Shown here: one piece after another, positions 31,201-38,305 of the stretch
Layout: every line of letters starts with the position of its first letter
How positions within the stretch are numbered: the stretch's first letter is position 1
From: Crossaster papposus
Lineage: Eukaryota; Echinodermata; Asteroidea; Velatida; Solasteridae
Assembly (NCBI GenBank): GCA_037893245.1
Contig: JBAIAA010000445.1
Location: 496,001-560,000 of the forward strand
Direction: 5' to 3'
DNA length: 64,000 nt
The notes under the pieces: generated by a model
What the model saw: the letters and a program-made list of their open reading frames with translations, nothing else
Databases searched by the model: none
What the model was told of the DNA's origin: nothing
Translations under genes and position numbers: made by a program

Positions 31201-32403
31201 CCGGCAGTGGTCCTGAACAGACAGTGACGGGCTGGATTTTTTAGGTAATGAAACATTCCAAATACCATCTCAGCCTTTTGGGGAGTATACAGCTCGATTC
31301 TGCCATTTTGGCACAAAGCAGCTAAATCAACCACAATAACCATCTCTGCCCTCACAGGTACCCATTTACTCCTGGGTGGAGAGAAGCAATGAGTGACAAA
31401 GTGCCTTGCCCAAGGGCACACGCACCACAGTCTCAGGCTAGATTCGAACCCACAACCTGTAGCTTTACCTACAAATTACAAATTCAATGATCCAGACCAC
31501 GAGGCTACGGCTCTATTATGCTGATTAGAGGCTTGACAAAAATCAACATTGGCAATTTACTGATTTTCCCAGCTGGTACACCTACCTCAACTGCCGCTTC
31601 TTCAAGGAAGAACGCTTCGCCATTCTCTCCCAATTTCATGTGGAGATCCACTTGTTCCCCATTGATCTCTATGTATACCTGGATCAAAATGAACATTCCA
31701 CAATACATAAAAAGATGCCTATTACAAAACATAATAATCGTGCTTATATAGCGCTTTCCGTCGTATCAACGATCTCAAAGCGCTTACCCCGTTCAACCAG
31801 GCTCTCTGCTTCATCTCTCCCATACAATTTAGCTGTGCCAAGATGTAACAAAGAGCTACTATAATTGCCCTTTTTCTACATTCTGCATCTCTTTGGAACT
31901 TCTTGCCCTTTAGCTGTTTCCCTCCATCTGATGATTTGGCCTTTTTTAGGAGTCGTTAACGTAATTTTGTTTACGATAGTACCAAAACCAACTTCGAAAC
32001 AAACTTTTATAATTTATCTTGTGCCTCTTAATAAGGGAATACATGTGTGTTCGAGAGGTTTTAAACACTACCCCGCCCTTACTATTGGAGACGAGGTACG
32101 GTTGGAAATAAAGTGAGCCCTGGGGACGGGTATAATGCGCGATCGCGTGACAGGATTTTGTTGCCAGCTGGTCTTAAACACTTCCAGCCATGTCTTTATC
32201 GTCCGTTACTAAGTGACACTTACACATTTCTCTCTACTTCGGAGCACGCCCATTTTACCAAATCGGACGTGGAACGGGGAACACAGCAAGGACCCGTCGT
32301 CTTGCTGGACAACGATGACATCGATAGCACCAGTGAGAGTGGCCGGATTGATCTCGCTGTAAAACGTCTTGAAGGAAGACAGAAGACGACCCACATAGTT
32401 CAT
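10046..32403 (-). CDS. LPIN: lipin, phosphatidate phosphatase (complete, 16 coding exons)
   Basis: Mg-dependent phosphatidate phosphatase converts phosphatidate to diacylglycerol at the ER; lipins also act in the nucleus as coactivators. Join, in transcript order: 32224-32403, 31586-31678, 30312-31144, 28871-29018, 24289-24530, 23065-23196, 22055-22125, 21094-21257, 19532-19636, 19083-19141, 18605-18740, 17004-17152, 13770-14009, 12648-12777, 11382-11485, 10046-10223. Phases agree throughout: 2964 nt, about 987 residues, a little longer than vertebrate lipins. N-LIP domain at residues 1-91 ([30 protein letters not shown]); basic nuclear signal KKRKRR about 241-246; C-LIP/HAD domain about 722-940 with catalytic DIDGT (D764, D766), SSRAIG and GFGNRIND. 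ATG context CCACCATGA is strong. The orthology call rests on these motifs; LPIN1/2/3 cannot be separated and invertebrates usually have one. Confidence 0.95.
10261..11030. repeat. GGTCTCGGTCTC minisatellite in lipin intron 15
   Basis: From about 10590 to 11010, roughly 21-bp units (CTCGGTCTCGAAAGTGTTAAT) shift to GGAAGCGTTGGTCTC variants. An upstream segment (10260-10380) has GAGTC/GACTC tracts. The open frames on both strands come from the stop-poor unit, not from a gene. Confidence 0.85.
11382..11485 (-). CDS. LPIN: lipin coding exon 15
   Basis: 104 nt. Acceptor TCTGACAG|G, donor CTTC|GTAAGT. Encodes [20 protein letters not shown] then [15 protein letters not shown]; the first Asp completes the conserved GNRxxD motif. 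Confidence 0.96.
12207..12592. mobile_element. E-family TTAA element (AGGGATCGTWTACGTTTGG)
   Basis: About 385 bp in lipin intron 14. Ends AAAGGGATCGTTTACGTTTG and CAAACGTACACGATCCTTTTAA are inverted repeats flanked by TTAA. Sister copies lie at 20643-21036 and 38306-38710. Confidence 0.8.
12648..12777 (-). CDS. LPIN: lipin coding exon 14
   Basis: 130 nt, residues 851-894. Acceptor CATTTTGCAG|A, donor AAT|GTACGT. Encodes [20 protein letters not shown] and [12 protein letters not shown], conserved HAD-domain segments. CTTPCNP before FYAGFGN is slightly longer than the vertebrate loop. Confidence 0.96.
12806..13020. mobile_element. A-family MITE, truncated
   Basis: Starts AAAGGTAAGATACGCCATTGG, about 30 bp beyond lipin exon 14, and contains the family core (GGGGTTGTATTTT, ACAATCATAGATGC, CGATCAC). 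The far end is missing. Confidence 0.7.
13178..13740. mobile_element. D-family TIR element with C-family insertion
   Basis: Ends TGTGACCTGGCAAAACAAAATG and CATTTCGCGGTACCAGGTTAGA are diverged inverted repeats. Between them a C-family element (about 13345-13587, CCAGTTCGCGCC...GGCGCGAACTGG) sits at TTAA on both sides. The empty site is visible in another D copy at about 23480 (GGAGTTCAAAGTCCG). Confidence 0.8.
13770..14009 (-). CDS. LPIN: lipin coding exon 13
   Basis: 240 nt, residues 771-851. Acceptor CCCACTCAG|G, donor CACAG|GTGAGC. Encodes [35 protein letters not shown] and [13 protein letters not shown]. The coactivator LxxIL position reads FGQIL here. Confidence 0.96.
14064..14450. mobile_element. 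A-family MITE
   Basis: Ends AAAGGTGGAATACACCATTG and ATGGTGCATCCTACTTTTAA; about 385 bp, in lipin intron 12. A partial AAGC-hairpin element follows (14455-14600), and H-family sequence reaches about 14690. Confidence 0.8.
14770..15890 (+). mobile_element. tRNA-derived SINE split by a hAT-like element
   Basis: The head GGTGGTCCAGTGGTTACGG (to 14794) resumes at 15634 as GGTTACGGTGTTTGACTCC, with the B-box-like GTGGGTTTGAACCCTGCC (15667) and the body typical of this family (GACACTTTGCTACAATTGCC, ATGGGTACCTGTGAAGG). Its 3' end reaches GCGCTATAT (about 15884). Confidence 0.8.
14795..15633. mobile_element. hAT-like non-autonomous element, 8-bp TSD
   Basis: Terminal inverted repeat TAAAGTCTGAAGTTT at the left, AAACTTCAGACTTTA at the right; direct repeat GGTTACGG on both sides (14787-14794 and 15634-15641). 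An 8-bp duplication and a TAAAG terminus fit the hAT superfamily. About 839 bp, no transposase frame. Confidence 0.82.
15884..16866. mobile_element. TIR element with nested hAT-like insertion
   Basis: Outer ends TATATGTGACCCGTCATCAC and GTGATGACAGGTCACATATA are near-perfect inverted repeats extending to GAGCGTAAAGT. Inside lies a second element, 15918-16462, with ends TAGTGCTGGGAC / GTCCCAGCACTA and an 8-bp duplication GCGTAAAG (15910-15917, 16463-16470). The inner part has A/T-runs and CCGAATATTCGG palindromes. Confidence 0.85.
16876..16900. repeat. (ATT)n microsatellite
   Basis: Perfect ATT run in lipin intron 12. Similar ATT tracts occur at about 20308-20325, 20617-20640, 39098-39113 and 49488-49502. 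Confidence 0.9.
17004..17152 (-). CDS. LPIN: lipin coding exon 12 (catalytic DIDGT)
   Basis: 149 nt, residues 722-771. Acceptor TTTTACAG|G, donor ACGAG|GTATGG. Encodes [20 protein letters not shown] and [17 protein letters not shown] is the DxDxT nucleophile/acid-base motif of the HAD superfamily; both aspartates and the threonine are present. Confidence 0.97.
17153..18604 (-). repeat. 113-bp array of lipin exon-11 end plus donor, filling intron 11
   Basis: CACCAGCTG (donor junction, plus strand) recurs at 17244, 17357, 17470, 17583, 17696, 17809, 17924, 18037, 18150, 18263, 18376, 18489 and at the true exon, 18602: eleven intervals of 113 and one of 115. Each unit holds about 72 nt of exon 11 ([22 protein letters not shown]), the GTGAGT donor and about 41 nt of intron. 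Twelve of 13 junctions keep the donor; the 18037 copy does not. Copies read Gly or a variant where the true exon has Val. A further truncated exon piece (17165-17205) abuts the exon-12 acceptor region. Confidence 0.95.
18605..18740 (-). CDS. LPIN: lipin coding exon 11 (source of the 113-bp array)
   Basis: 136 nt, residues about 676-721. Acceptor TTTGCAACAG|G, donor CTG|GTGAGT. Encodes [13 protein letters not shown] and then [16 protein letters not shown], the conserved 'YKKTLRLTSEQL' lipin motif. Its last 72 nt, the donor and 41 nt of intron are repeated downstream. Reading through the donor gives a stop after VSWI. Confidence 0.95.
19083..19141 (-). CDS. LPIN: lipin coding exon 10
   Basis: 59 nt: [19 protein letters not shown]. 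Acceptor TAACTACAG|G, donor TCAAG|GTACCA. Serine/acid-rich linker like the 'ESSSSDEE' segment of vertebrate lipins. Confidence 0.85.
19195..19300. repeat. AAGTCCCGCGGC minisatellite
   Basis: About eight 12-bp units (AAGTCCCGCGGC and variants) in lipin intron 9. It resembles the 11-bp AAGTCCCTGCA array at 24055-24140. Confidence 0.85.
19532..19636 (-). CDS. LPIN: lipin coding exon 9 (GC donor)
   Basis: 105 nt, residues about 622-656: [24 protein letters not shown]... Acceptor TTTTTCTAG|C. The best phase-compatible donor is AAG|GCAAGA, i.e. a GC-AG intron. A GT alternative (ACG|GTCATA, about 50 nt further) is poorer. Confidence 0.82.
19805..19880 (+). mobile_element. tRNA-like SINE head (not a functional tRNA)
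   Basis: TAGCTCAGTTGGTAGAGC and GGTTCGAGTCCCG are excellent A- and B-box promoter sequences, and the acceptor ends nearly pair, but the putative anticodon arm (CCAGT...TCCGA) cannot fold. A second, more decayed copy is at 21316-21385 (GGGTAGCTCAGTTGGCAGAG). Confidence 0.65.
20643..21036. mobile_element. E-family TTAA element
   Basis: TTAAAGGGATCGTATACGTT at the left, AACGTATACGATCCCTTTAA at the right, with TTAA as the shared flank. It ends about 60 bp from the donor of lipin exon 8. Just upstream, 20389-20429 is a short palindrome built on AGGGAGACA/TGTCTCCCT. Confidence 0.85.
21094..21257 (-). CDS. LPIN: lipin coding exon 8
   Basis: 164 nt, residues about 567-621. Acceptor TTTCCAG|A, donor GAG|GTACAG. 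Encodes [20 protein letters not shown] and [20 protein letters not shown], the conserved block that precedes the catalytic half. Confidence 0.95.
21405..21990. mobile_element. A-family MITE interrupted by a short palindromic insert
   Basis: Ends AAAGATAGAATACACCATTGG and AATAGTGTATCATACC. Inside, about 21486-21655, arms AGCACGATATGTGGCAGAG and CTCTGCCACATATCGTGCT bound a roughly 170-bp insert. Confidence 0.7.
22055..22125 (-). CDS. LPIN: lipin coding exon 7 (SLCGGL)
   Basis: 71 nt. Acceptor TTTATTTCAG|T, donor CATG|GTGAGT. Encodes [26 protein letters not shown] is invariant in animal lipins. Confidence 0.93.
22224..22955. mobile_element. two C-family MITE copies in lipin intron 6
   Basis: 22224-22460 begins TTAACCAGTTCGCGC; 22735-22955 shares the core (GCGTGGGTGTGCTTCCCGG, CTCGGATCGAGTTTCG) and ends GGCGCAAATTGGTTAA. 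Both are diverged. Confidence 0.75.
22966..23052 (+). mobile_element. truncated tRNA-derived SINE
   Basis: CCCAGTGGTTACGCTGTTTG and GTGCGTGGGTTCGAACCCTG form the tRNA-like head; it breaks off after GTGCCCTTGG, right beside lipin exon 6. Confidence 0.75.
23065..23196 (-). CDS. LPIN: lipin coding exon 6
   Basis: 132 nt (44 codons). Acceptor TTTTGGTCAG|G, donor GATAGCAG|GTAACA; entering and leaving phase 2 fits both neighbours exactly. Encodes [20 protein letters not shown] and [14 protein letters not shown], acidic and Ser-rich like the variable region before the SLCGGL motif. A truncated SINE ends only about 12 bp past the donor. Confidence 0.85.
23308..23915. mobile_element. D-family copy followed by H-family sequence
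   Basis: The D end TTGTGACCTGGCACCACGAAATG starts near 23305 and runs to about 23560. From about 23620 to 23910 the sequence matches the H family (TATCTCCCCTGGTGG, AAACAGCTTCGAAGCTCAG, TTTGTCCGGGTTTCGTTG), also found at 43600-43860 and 45650-46055. Confidence 0.7.
24055..24142. repeat. 11-bp AAGTCCCTGCA minisatellite
   Basis: Eight or so units alternating CCTGCA and CCTGTA, in lipin intron 5, about 150 bp downstream of exon 5. Confidence 0.85.
24289..24530 (-). CDS. LPIN: lipin coding exon 5
   Basis: 242 nt, residues about 419-499. The end, [22 protein letters not shown], matches the conserved 'YLDDL...PEVAALYFP' lipin segment. Donor AAAG|GTGAGC. The acceptor (TTCACGCAG|TCG) has a weak pyrimidine tract, so the start is less certain; the frame is open for 30 nt further upstream. 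Confidence 0.88.
24645..24892. mobile_element. inverted-repeat element (CCCTGCCAGAYGCAGC)
   Basis: Left ACCCTGCCAGACGCAGCA and right TGCTGCATCTGGCAGGGT face each other around about 210 bp with further internal GCAGCA/TGCTG motifs. Confidence 0.65.
25719..26125. mobile_element. A-family MITE
   Basis: TTAAAGGTACCGGGGGTAGC at the left and GGTGTATCCTACCGGTACCT at the right, with the family core between (TTAGGAAATATCTTACTTAT, GCAAAATGATTG). The rest of 24900-26900 in lipin intron 4 shows only A-runs and ATGTACATG tracts. Confidence 0.75.
26908..27119. repeat. inverted repeat, ~45-bp arms
   Basis: CGATTTTGTTTGGATACTGT at the left matches ACAGTATCCAAACAAAATCG at the right, extended by CAAGTGTAG...AATCAAGTCG arms, around a GC-richer centre. 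Confidence 0.8.
27629..27768. repeat. palindrome with ~60-bp arms
   Basis: GGCTTTGGCTGCGACTTCGG and CCGAAGTCACAGCCAAAGCC pair; the inner arms are CCGTTGCTATGCTGTTGCTA / TAGCAACAGCATAGCAACGG. The following stretch to 28870 (lipin intron 4) shows nothing but A/T-rich tracts. Confidence 0.85.
28871..29018 (-). CDS. LPIN: lipin coding exon 4
   Basis: 148 nt, residues about 369-418. Acceptor TTGTAG|C, donor GGG|GTAAGT. Encodes [17 protein letters not shown] and [10 protein letters not shown], matching the conserved lipin 'PxSPKSDSEL...WxWGELP' motif. Confidence 0.93.
29078..29541. mobile_element. foldback element in lipin intron 3
   Basis: About 460 bp. Outer arms AATAGACCGATTGCGCC / GGCGCAATCGGTCTATT; inner arms extend over 130 bp (AACAAACATGGCGTTCTCCA, GTTGCAAAGTACCGGTACAT and their complements). 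The AT-rich remainder to 30300 holds weak repeats of GCAGGATTGAGG (29690-29840). Confidence 0.85.
30312..31144 (-). CDS. LPIN: lipin coding exon 3 (long, disordered, NLS)
   Basis: 833 nt, residues 92-369. Acceptor TTAAAG|GAC, donor TTTAG|GTAAGA. It begins [13 protein letters not shown], matching the segment after N-LIP, then is Ser/Glu/Lys rich with two basic clusters: KKKKK (about 194) and KKRKRR (about 241-246), the likely polybasic membrane-binding and nuclear signal. The Ser-rich stretches suit phosphorylation by growth-factor kinases, as known for lipins. Confidence 0.93.
31311..31508 (-). mobile_element. tRNA-derived SINE in lipin intron 2
   Basis: Minus-strand head near 31500, B-box GTGGGTTCGAATCTAGCC (about 31442-31459), then GGCAAGGCACTTTGTCACTC and AGTAAATGGGTACCTGTGAG. 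It ends about 75 bp from lipin exon 2. A fragment of another SINE tail lies at 31733-31835 (CTTATATAGCGCTTTCCGTCG). Confidence 0.75.
31586..31678 (-). CDS. LPIN: lipin coding exon 2 (N-LIP end)
   Basis: Residues 61-91: [20 protein letters not shown], then [11 protein letters not shown]. Acceptor ATCCAG|G, donor GAG|GTAGGT, phase 0 on both sides. The glycine-rich GENGEAFF turn is a hallmark of the N-LIP domain. Confidence 0.95.
32224..32403 (-). CDS. LPIN: lipin coding exon 1 (N-LIP start)
   Basis: Residues 1-60, starting [20 protein letters not shown] and ending REKC before donor TGT|GTAAGT. It contains the conserved [15 protein letters not shown] block. A candidate 5'UTR acceptor (GATGTAG) lies about 25 nt upstream of the ATG, so the promoter is probably distant. 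Confidence 0.95.
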
Positions 32404-33050
32404 GGTGGTGGCTGCTTCAGACGATTCTCTACATCACACTAGTTAGGTACCGTTAGGAGTGACCTACATGTACATATAATGTGACAAAAGTATAAATATA
32501 TATAAATATAAGTATATATTGCTCTGTTACACGTGGGTCATTCCACCAAGTTGGAACAAACTAAGGCAAAAAAGCCGTTTACCAGTTCGCGCCGGGATTA
32601 TTGTAACATTCATCGAGTCGAGGCGCAGGATTATTTTAATAAAACTCGATCCGAGGCAGGTTCAGGACGATGGTACCGGGAACATCATGAGCCCCTAAGC
32701 TTCATGTACATGTAATTTTCACAGTATACGCTACATGTACTTGTGTGACTATGTGCATTGGGGAAATGACATCAGGGATATGACAAAAACCTTGTTAGTC
32801 AGACTACCCCTGGAATGAATGTGCCATATTGATACGCTTACCACCAAGCTTGCTTACCATAGCAAAGAACCTTGCAAAGAACCTTGCTCCATGGTACAAC
32901 TTCCTAAATGTACAAGTATGCTTGTCATGCTTCCTGTAGAATTGCTGATCGTGTACCGGTATATTAAAAAGCATAGACAAATTACGATTCATGTATGACA
33001 AATTTTATGAGAACAAACTTAGCTTGTAGCATACCGGTATCTTGTTCAAG
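32404..33050. other. upstream of lipin coding exon 1
   Basis: Holds a possible 5'UTR acceptor (about 32429), TATATAAATATA tracts (32490), a short C-family fragment (32578-32710, ACCAGTTCGCGCCGGGATTA) and ACATGTACATGT tracts. No TATA/Inr arrangement could be assigned. Confidence 0.5.
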
Positions 33051-34062
33051 TATAAAGGTAGGATACACCATTTGCCGATATTTTATATAACTACCAAATT
33101 ATTAAGAAATATCTTACTTATTTGAAAGTAAATAATGATTCTAGGTATCCAGCAAAATGATTTGAGCTAAATACCGTATCCCGTAATTGATTAGAATTTT
33201 ATTTTAAAAAATCCCGTCGCCAAATGGCGATTGCAATCAAAAACAAAACTGCCCGACGCCAGTTTAAAACAAACTTTTTTCTCCCTTTTTTTCTAGGCAT
33301 CCATGATTGTAAAACTTCGGACAGGTCAGTTAATCGATATTTACTATAAAATACAACCATACCTGATAATTCAAGCAATTACCAATGGTGTATCCTACCT
33401 TTACATCCACCTACATGTACGGTACATGTAATTACCAATGGTGTATCCTATGTACCTTTACATCCACCCATTCCTGATAATTCAGGGAATTACCCATGGT
33501 GTATCCTACCTTTACATCCACCCATTCCTGATAATTAAAGGAATTACCAATGGCGTATCCTACCTTTACATTCACCCATTCCAGATAATTCAAGCAATAC
33601 CAATGGTGTATCCTACCTTTACATCCACCCATTCCTGATAATTCAAGCAATTACCAATGGCGTATCCTACCTTTACAATGTACATCCACCCATTCCTGAT
33701 AATTCAAGCAATACCAATGGTGTATCCTACCTTTACATCCACCCATTCCTGATAATTCAAGCAATTACCAATGGTGTATCCTACCTTTACATCCACCCAT
33801 TCCTGATAATTCAAGGAATTACCAATGGCATATCCTACCTTTACATTCACCCATTCCTGATAATTCAAGGAATTACCAATGGCATCCTACCTTTACATTC
33901 ACCCATTCCACATAATTCAAGCAATACCAATGGTGTATCCTACCTTTACATTCACCCATTCCAGATAATTCAAGCAATACCAATGGTGTATCCTACCTTT
34001 ACATCCACCCATTCCTGATAATTCAAGCAATTACCAACGGTGTATCCTACCTTTAACGTTTA
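33050..34062. repeat. A-family MITE whose right end is amplified 13-fold
   Basis: The MITE starts AAAGGTAGGATACACCATTTG (33055). From about 33362 to 34062 its right end (about 55 bp: CATCCACCCATTCCTGATAA, TTCAAGCAATTACCAATGGT, GTATCCTACCTTTA) is repeated head to tail 13 times, with small deletions (AATACCAATGG) in alternate copies. Confidence 0.88.
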
Positions 34063-34333
34063 AGTGAACAAAAGTGGTGGTAACAAATTCATATCTGTAC
34101 TGCTCTGCTCTGCTCTTCTGAGAACACATGGACAAAAGTGACAATGCTGGCACTACTAGCATAAGGTCAATTGTATCCAATACCCCCAGGGTTTGTTTGG
34201 ACATCATGCATGGCAACTACTCCTGATGACCTGCATACTTGGCCTTGCTCTACAAACTGTATCATGGAGTGATCATGTGATAGCCATGCACACACAGTAT
34301 ACACAGCTGGGTCTAATTTCAAGACACTGCTTA

Positions 34334-35452
34334 GGTAAGATACACCATTGGTAATTGCTTGAATTATCATTAATGGGTAGATTTGGGGGTTGTATTTCAT
34401 AGTAAATATCAATTAACTGACCTGTCCGAAGTTTTACAATCATAAATGCCGAGAAAAGCACGAAAAACAGCGTTTGTTTTCAACTGGCATTGGGCAGTTA
34501 TTCTTATGTTATCTTTGTTTTTTCGCGATCGCTGGACGGCGATCGCAAAATTTTTTTTATAAAATTATATTTTTCGGAATAATCACAGGGTATCTAGCGC
34601 AATCATTTTGCTGGATGCCTAGAATCATTATTTATTTTCAAATTAGTAAGATATTTCTTAATAATTCGGTAGTAAACATTTTCGATTTCTGCAAATGGTG
34701 TATACTACCTTTAACAGATAGCAGAAAAGTTGTGCTAAACTATAGAGCTCTACATGTATTTCATGGCTTTTTTGTGCTAACAAATTGTGTGCGTGCATGG
34801 CAATTCTTTGGTTACGTCACTGATATTTAAGCAAGTTTTCCCACTAGGTTTAAAGCCATAAGGAACGATTTCATAAAACATGTAAGCACACAAATTTGCT
34901 TAGCACAAAAATAGTTTTGCTCAGTAAAATCAGGTTACCGGCCAAAACACAATGTGCTTTTCATGCTAAGCAAAAACCAGCTGATTATTAGTCACAAACA
35001 ATAAACATCACCTGACAATTACAGGTAGATTTGTAACCCTGTTTTTCCACGTTTCATGAAATTGGCCCATGGTCTTTTCAAATCCCTGGCTTTGTTTTAA
35101 AGGTAGGATACACCATTTGCAGATATCGGCAACATTTACTATCAAATATCTTACTTATTTGAGTGTAAATAATGATTGTAGGCATCCAGCAAAATGATTG
35201 CGCTAGATACGCTGTAAATGTTCAGAACTATTTAATTCATAATTCATAATCGCCGGACGACGATCGCGAAAAAAACCACAAGGTAAAACTGCCTGACTCT
35301 GGTTGAAAACAAACGTTGTTTTTCTTGCTTTTCTCAGTAACCATGACTGTATACCTTCGGACAGGCCAGTTAAACGATATTTACTATAAAATTCAACCCC
35401 CAATTTCACTCATTCCTTTAAATTTAAACTATTACCAATGGTGTATCCTACC
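34334..35452. mobile_element. two A-family MITEs flanking an AAGC-hairpin element
   Basis: A copies 34334-34715 and 35096-35452 are in opposite orientations with full ends. Between them, 34850-35075 contains TTTGCTTAGCACAAAAATAG and CATGCTAAGCAAAAACCAGC, the AAGC-hairpin family also seen at 37655-37890, 45405-45652, 55130-55363 and 60130-60310. Confidence 0.8.
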
Positions 35453-35487
35453 TTTTGCTTAAAGGTAGGATACACCATTTGCAGATA

Positions 35488-37132
35488 TAAAAACTAGACA
35501 TGTGTTTGTGGACAAACACAGAGCTGTTTCGAGTGTCTTACATTACTTTCAATATGTGTGTGTGGTGGTCTATGTGTGTGCCAAGTCTCAAGCCGATCGG
35601 ATTTACTAAAGTGTCAAAGTCAATAGCCTAAAGAAAAACATGTACAAAACCTATGGGGGAAACAATTGAACCTTTAACGTGACGCCCCGTGACCTTGAAT
35701 GACGTAATCGTGCCAAATTTCTCCTACGACCGTCTGTGGATAGTGGTCTATGTGTGTGCCAAGTCTCAAGTCGATCGGATTTACTAAGTGTCAAAGTCAA
35801 TAGTCTAAAGAAAAACGTGTACAAAACCTATAGGGGACAATATAAACCTTTAACTTGACGTCACGTGACCTTGAATGACGCAATCGTGCTGAATTTCTTT
35901 CAGAAACATCTGGTGGTGGTGTTCTGAGTATATGGCAAGTTTCAAGTCGGTCGGATTTACCAAAGTGTCAAATTCAATAGTCTGAGGAAAAACGTGTACA
36001 AAACCTATGGGGAAAATTTCACCTTTAACGCGAAGTCACGTGACCTTGAATGACGTAATCGCGACGAATTTCTTCTAGGACCGTCCTTGGGTGGTTGTCT
36101 AAGTGTATGCCAAGTCTCAAGTCGATCGGATTTACCAAAGTGTCAAAGTGTATTGGCTGAAAAAACGTGTACAAATCCTATGGGAAAAAGTCTGAAAGTG
36201 GAAAAAAAAAAAAAAAAAAACTAGACATGTGTTTGTGGACAAACACAGAGCTGTTTCGAGTGTCTTACATTACTTTCAATATGTGTGTGTGGTGGTCTAT
36301 GTGTGTGCCAAGTCTCAAGCCGATCGGATTTACTAAAGTGTCAAAGTCAATAGCCTAAAGAAAAACATGTACAAAACCTATGGGGGAAATTGAGGCTTTA
36401 ACGTGACGCCCCGTGACCTTGAATGACGTAATTGTGCCAAATGTCTTCTAGGACCGTCTGTGGATGGTGGTCTAAGTGTGTGCCAAGTCTCAAGTCCATC
36501 AAATTTACGAAAGTGTCTAAGTCATAGACTAAAAAAAAACGTGTACAAAACCTATGGGGGAAACAATTGAACCTTTAACGTGACGCCCCGTGACCTTGAA
36601 TGACGTAATCGTGCCAAATTTCTCCTACGACCGTCTGTGGATAGTGGTCTATGTGTGTGCCAAGTCTCAAGTCGATCGGATTTACTAAGTGTCAAAGTCA
36701 ATAGTCTAAAGAAAAACGTGTACAAAACCTATAGGGGACAAATTAAACCTTTAACTTGACGTCACGTGACCTTGAATGACGCAATCGTGCTGAATTTCTT
36801 TCAGAAACATCTGGTGGTGGTGTTCTGAGTATATGGCAAGTTTCAAGTCGGTCGGATTTACCAAAGTGTCAAATTCAATAGTCTGAGGAAAAAGGTGTAC
36901 AAAACCTATGGGAAAAATTTCACCTTTAACGCGAAGTCACGTGACCTTGAATGACGTAATCGCGACGAATTTCTTCTAGGACCGTCCTTGGGTGGTTGTC
37001 TAAGTGTATGCCAAGTCTCAAGTCGATCGGATTTACCAAAGTGTCAAAGTGTATTGGCTGAAAAAACGTGTACAAATCCTATGGGAAAAAGTCTGAAAGT
37101 GGAAAAAAAAAAAAAGAAAAAAAAAAAAAACT
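35488..37132 (+). mobile_element. F element, tandem dimer with A-tails and 176-bp internal repeats
   Basis: Two head-to-tail copies, 35488-36217 and 36218-37132, each starting ACTAGACATGTGTTTGTGG and each ending in a poly-A run. The body is built of about 176-bp subunits (anchor GTGACCTTGAATGACG at 35689, 35865, 36040, 36413, 36590, 36766, 36941). The head carries the palindrome TGTGTTTGTGGACAAACACA. Non-coding. Confidence 0.85.
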
Positions 37133-37232
37133 TTAACGAAAACAAAAGCTGTTTCGGTGAAAAACCGAAACAGCTAAAAAAACAAACTTTAACGAAAACA
37201 AAAGCTGTTTCGGTGAAAAACCGAAACAGCTA
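37133..37232. repeat. duplicated stem-loop AGCTGTTTCGGT/ACCGAAACAGCT
   Basis: Two 57-bp direct repeats, each a 12-bp perfect stem with a GAAAA loop, directly after the F element tail. Confidence 0.9.
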
Positions 37233-37654
37233 ATAAATTACTACCGAAATATCTTACTTATTTTAAGGTAAATAATGATTGTAGGCAATCCACCCATCAA
37301 AACGATTGCCCTAGATCCTGTAAATGTTACGGAAAATTGAATTGTAATAAACCAAAATACATAATCGCCTGAGGGTGATCACGAAAAAAATAAAAACAAA
37401 AAAAACTGCCCGGCTCTGGTTGGAAAATAAACATGTTTTTTCTTGCTTTTCTCAGTAACCATGATTGTAAAACGATATTTACATGTACTATGAAATACAA
37501 CCCCCCAAATCCAGTCCTTATAATTCAAACAATTACCAATGGTGTATCTTACCTTGAAGGCTCAGGCGATTTTGGTTCCCGACAGACCATCATTAAATAT
37601 TGTTGTAAAACACAAATTTTACTTTTGTTGGAAATGACAGCACACAAGAGGCCA

Positions 37655-37890
37655 ATTTCATAGAGCTGAAGCACAACAATTTGCTTAGCATGACAATTTG
37701 TCCTTGGCAAAAACAAGGTTACAGACCAAATTTTCACCTGATCTTTATTGTTCTTGATTGATAATCAGCTGTTTGTTTTGCTTAGCATGGAAAACACATA
37801 TAATTTTGGCTGGTAACCAGTTTTTAATGAGCAAGACTTTTTGTGCTAAGCAAATTTGTTTGCTTAGCAGCTTTATGAAATTAGCCCCAG
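37655..37890. mobile_element. AAGC-hairpin MITE
   Basis: Ends GGCCAATTTCATAGAGCT and AGCTTTATGAAATTAGCC; subterminal TTTGCTTAGCA motifs occur in both orientations. Downstream, 37900-38300 shows no gene or repeat. Confidence 0.8.
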
Positions 37891-38305
37891 GTTAGACTAT
37901 TATCATTCACTATAAATATTTAAGTAAGCTATTTCTTAATAGTATTACGGGTAATTGGTTAGTTTTAGTTTTTGGTATAACACTTGATGAATATTTCTAA
38001 TCCTATGAATTAATTACAACAGCTTAACCAAATTGACATTTCTGGAAAAATGCCAACAACAAATAAACCACTGTGTAAGCAACTCCATTCATTAATTTTT
38101 AACAGATGCTAGGTCAAGGTCCATTCATGGTGGTCACATGACAGAAATACTATCAGATAAACAGCTGGATATGGGCCAAAGAGTTGACAAATGCCAAATA
38201 TTTTGAGCGCATGGTCCCATAAATACAGTACACATTATGTTTTATCATAGATACTATGTACAGGGAAGCGCCAATAGTATGCTATAGGCAAAACTGTAAA
38301 TTTAA

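Larger units (their letters stand above)
35459..37556. mobile_element. A-family MITE split by a dimeric F element
   Basis: The A left end is at 35459-35490 (AAAGGTAGGATACACCATTTGCAGATAT) and the element resumes near 37225 (ATTACTACCGAAATATCTTA), ending CAATGGTGTATCTTACCTT. About 1.73 kb of F-element sequence separates the two halves. Confidence 0.8.

Noticed and set aside
30350-31244. Long plus-strand frames opposite lipin exon 3 (201 and 157 codons)
   Set aside because: Antisense shadows of a long coding exon; no family resemblance and no splice logic.
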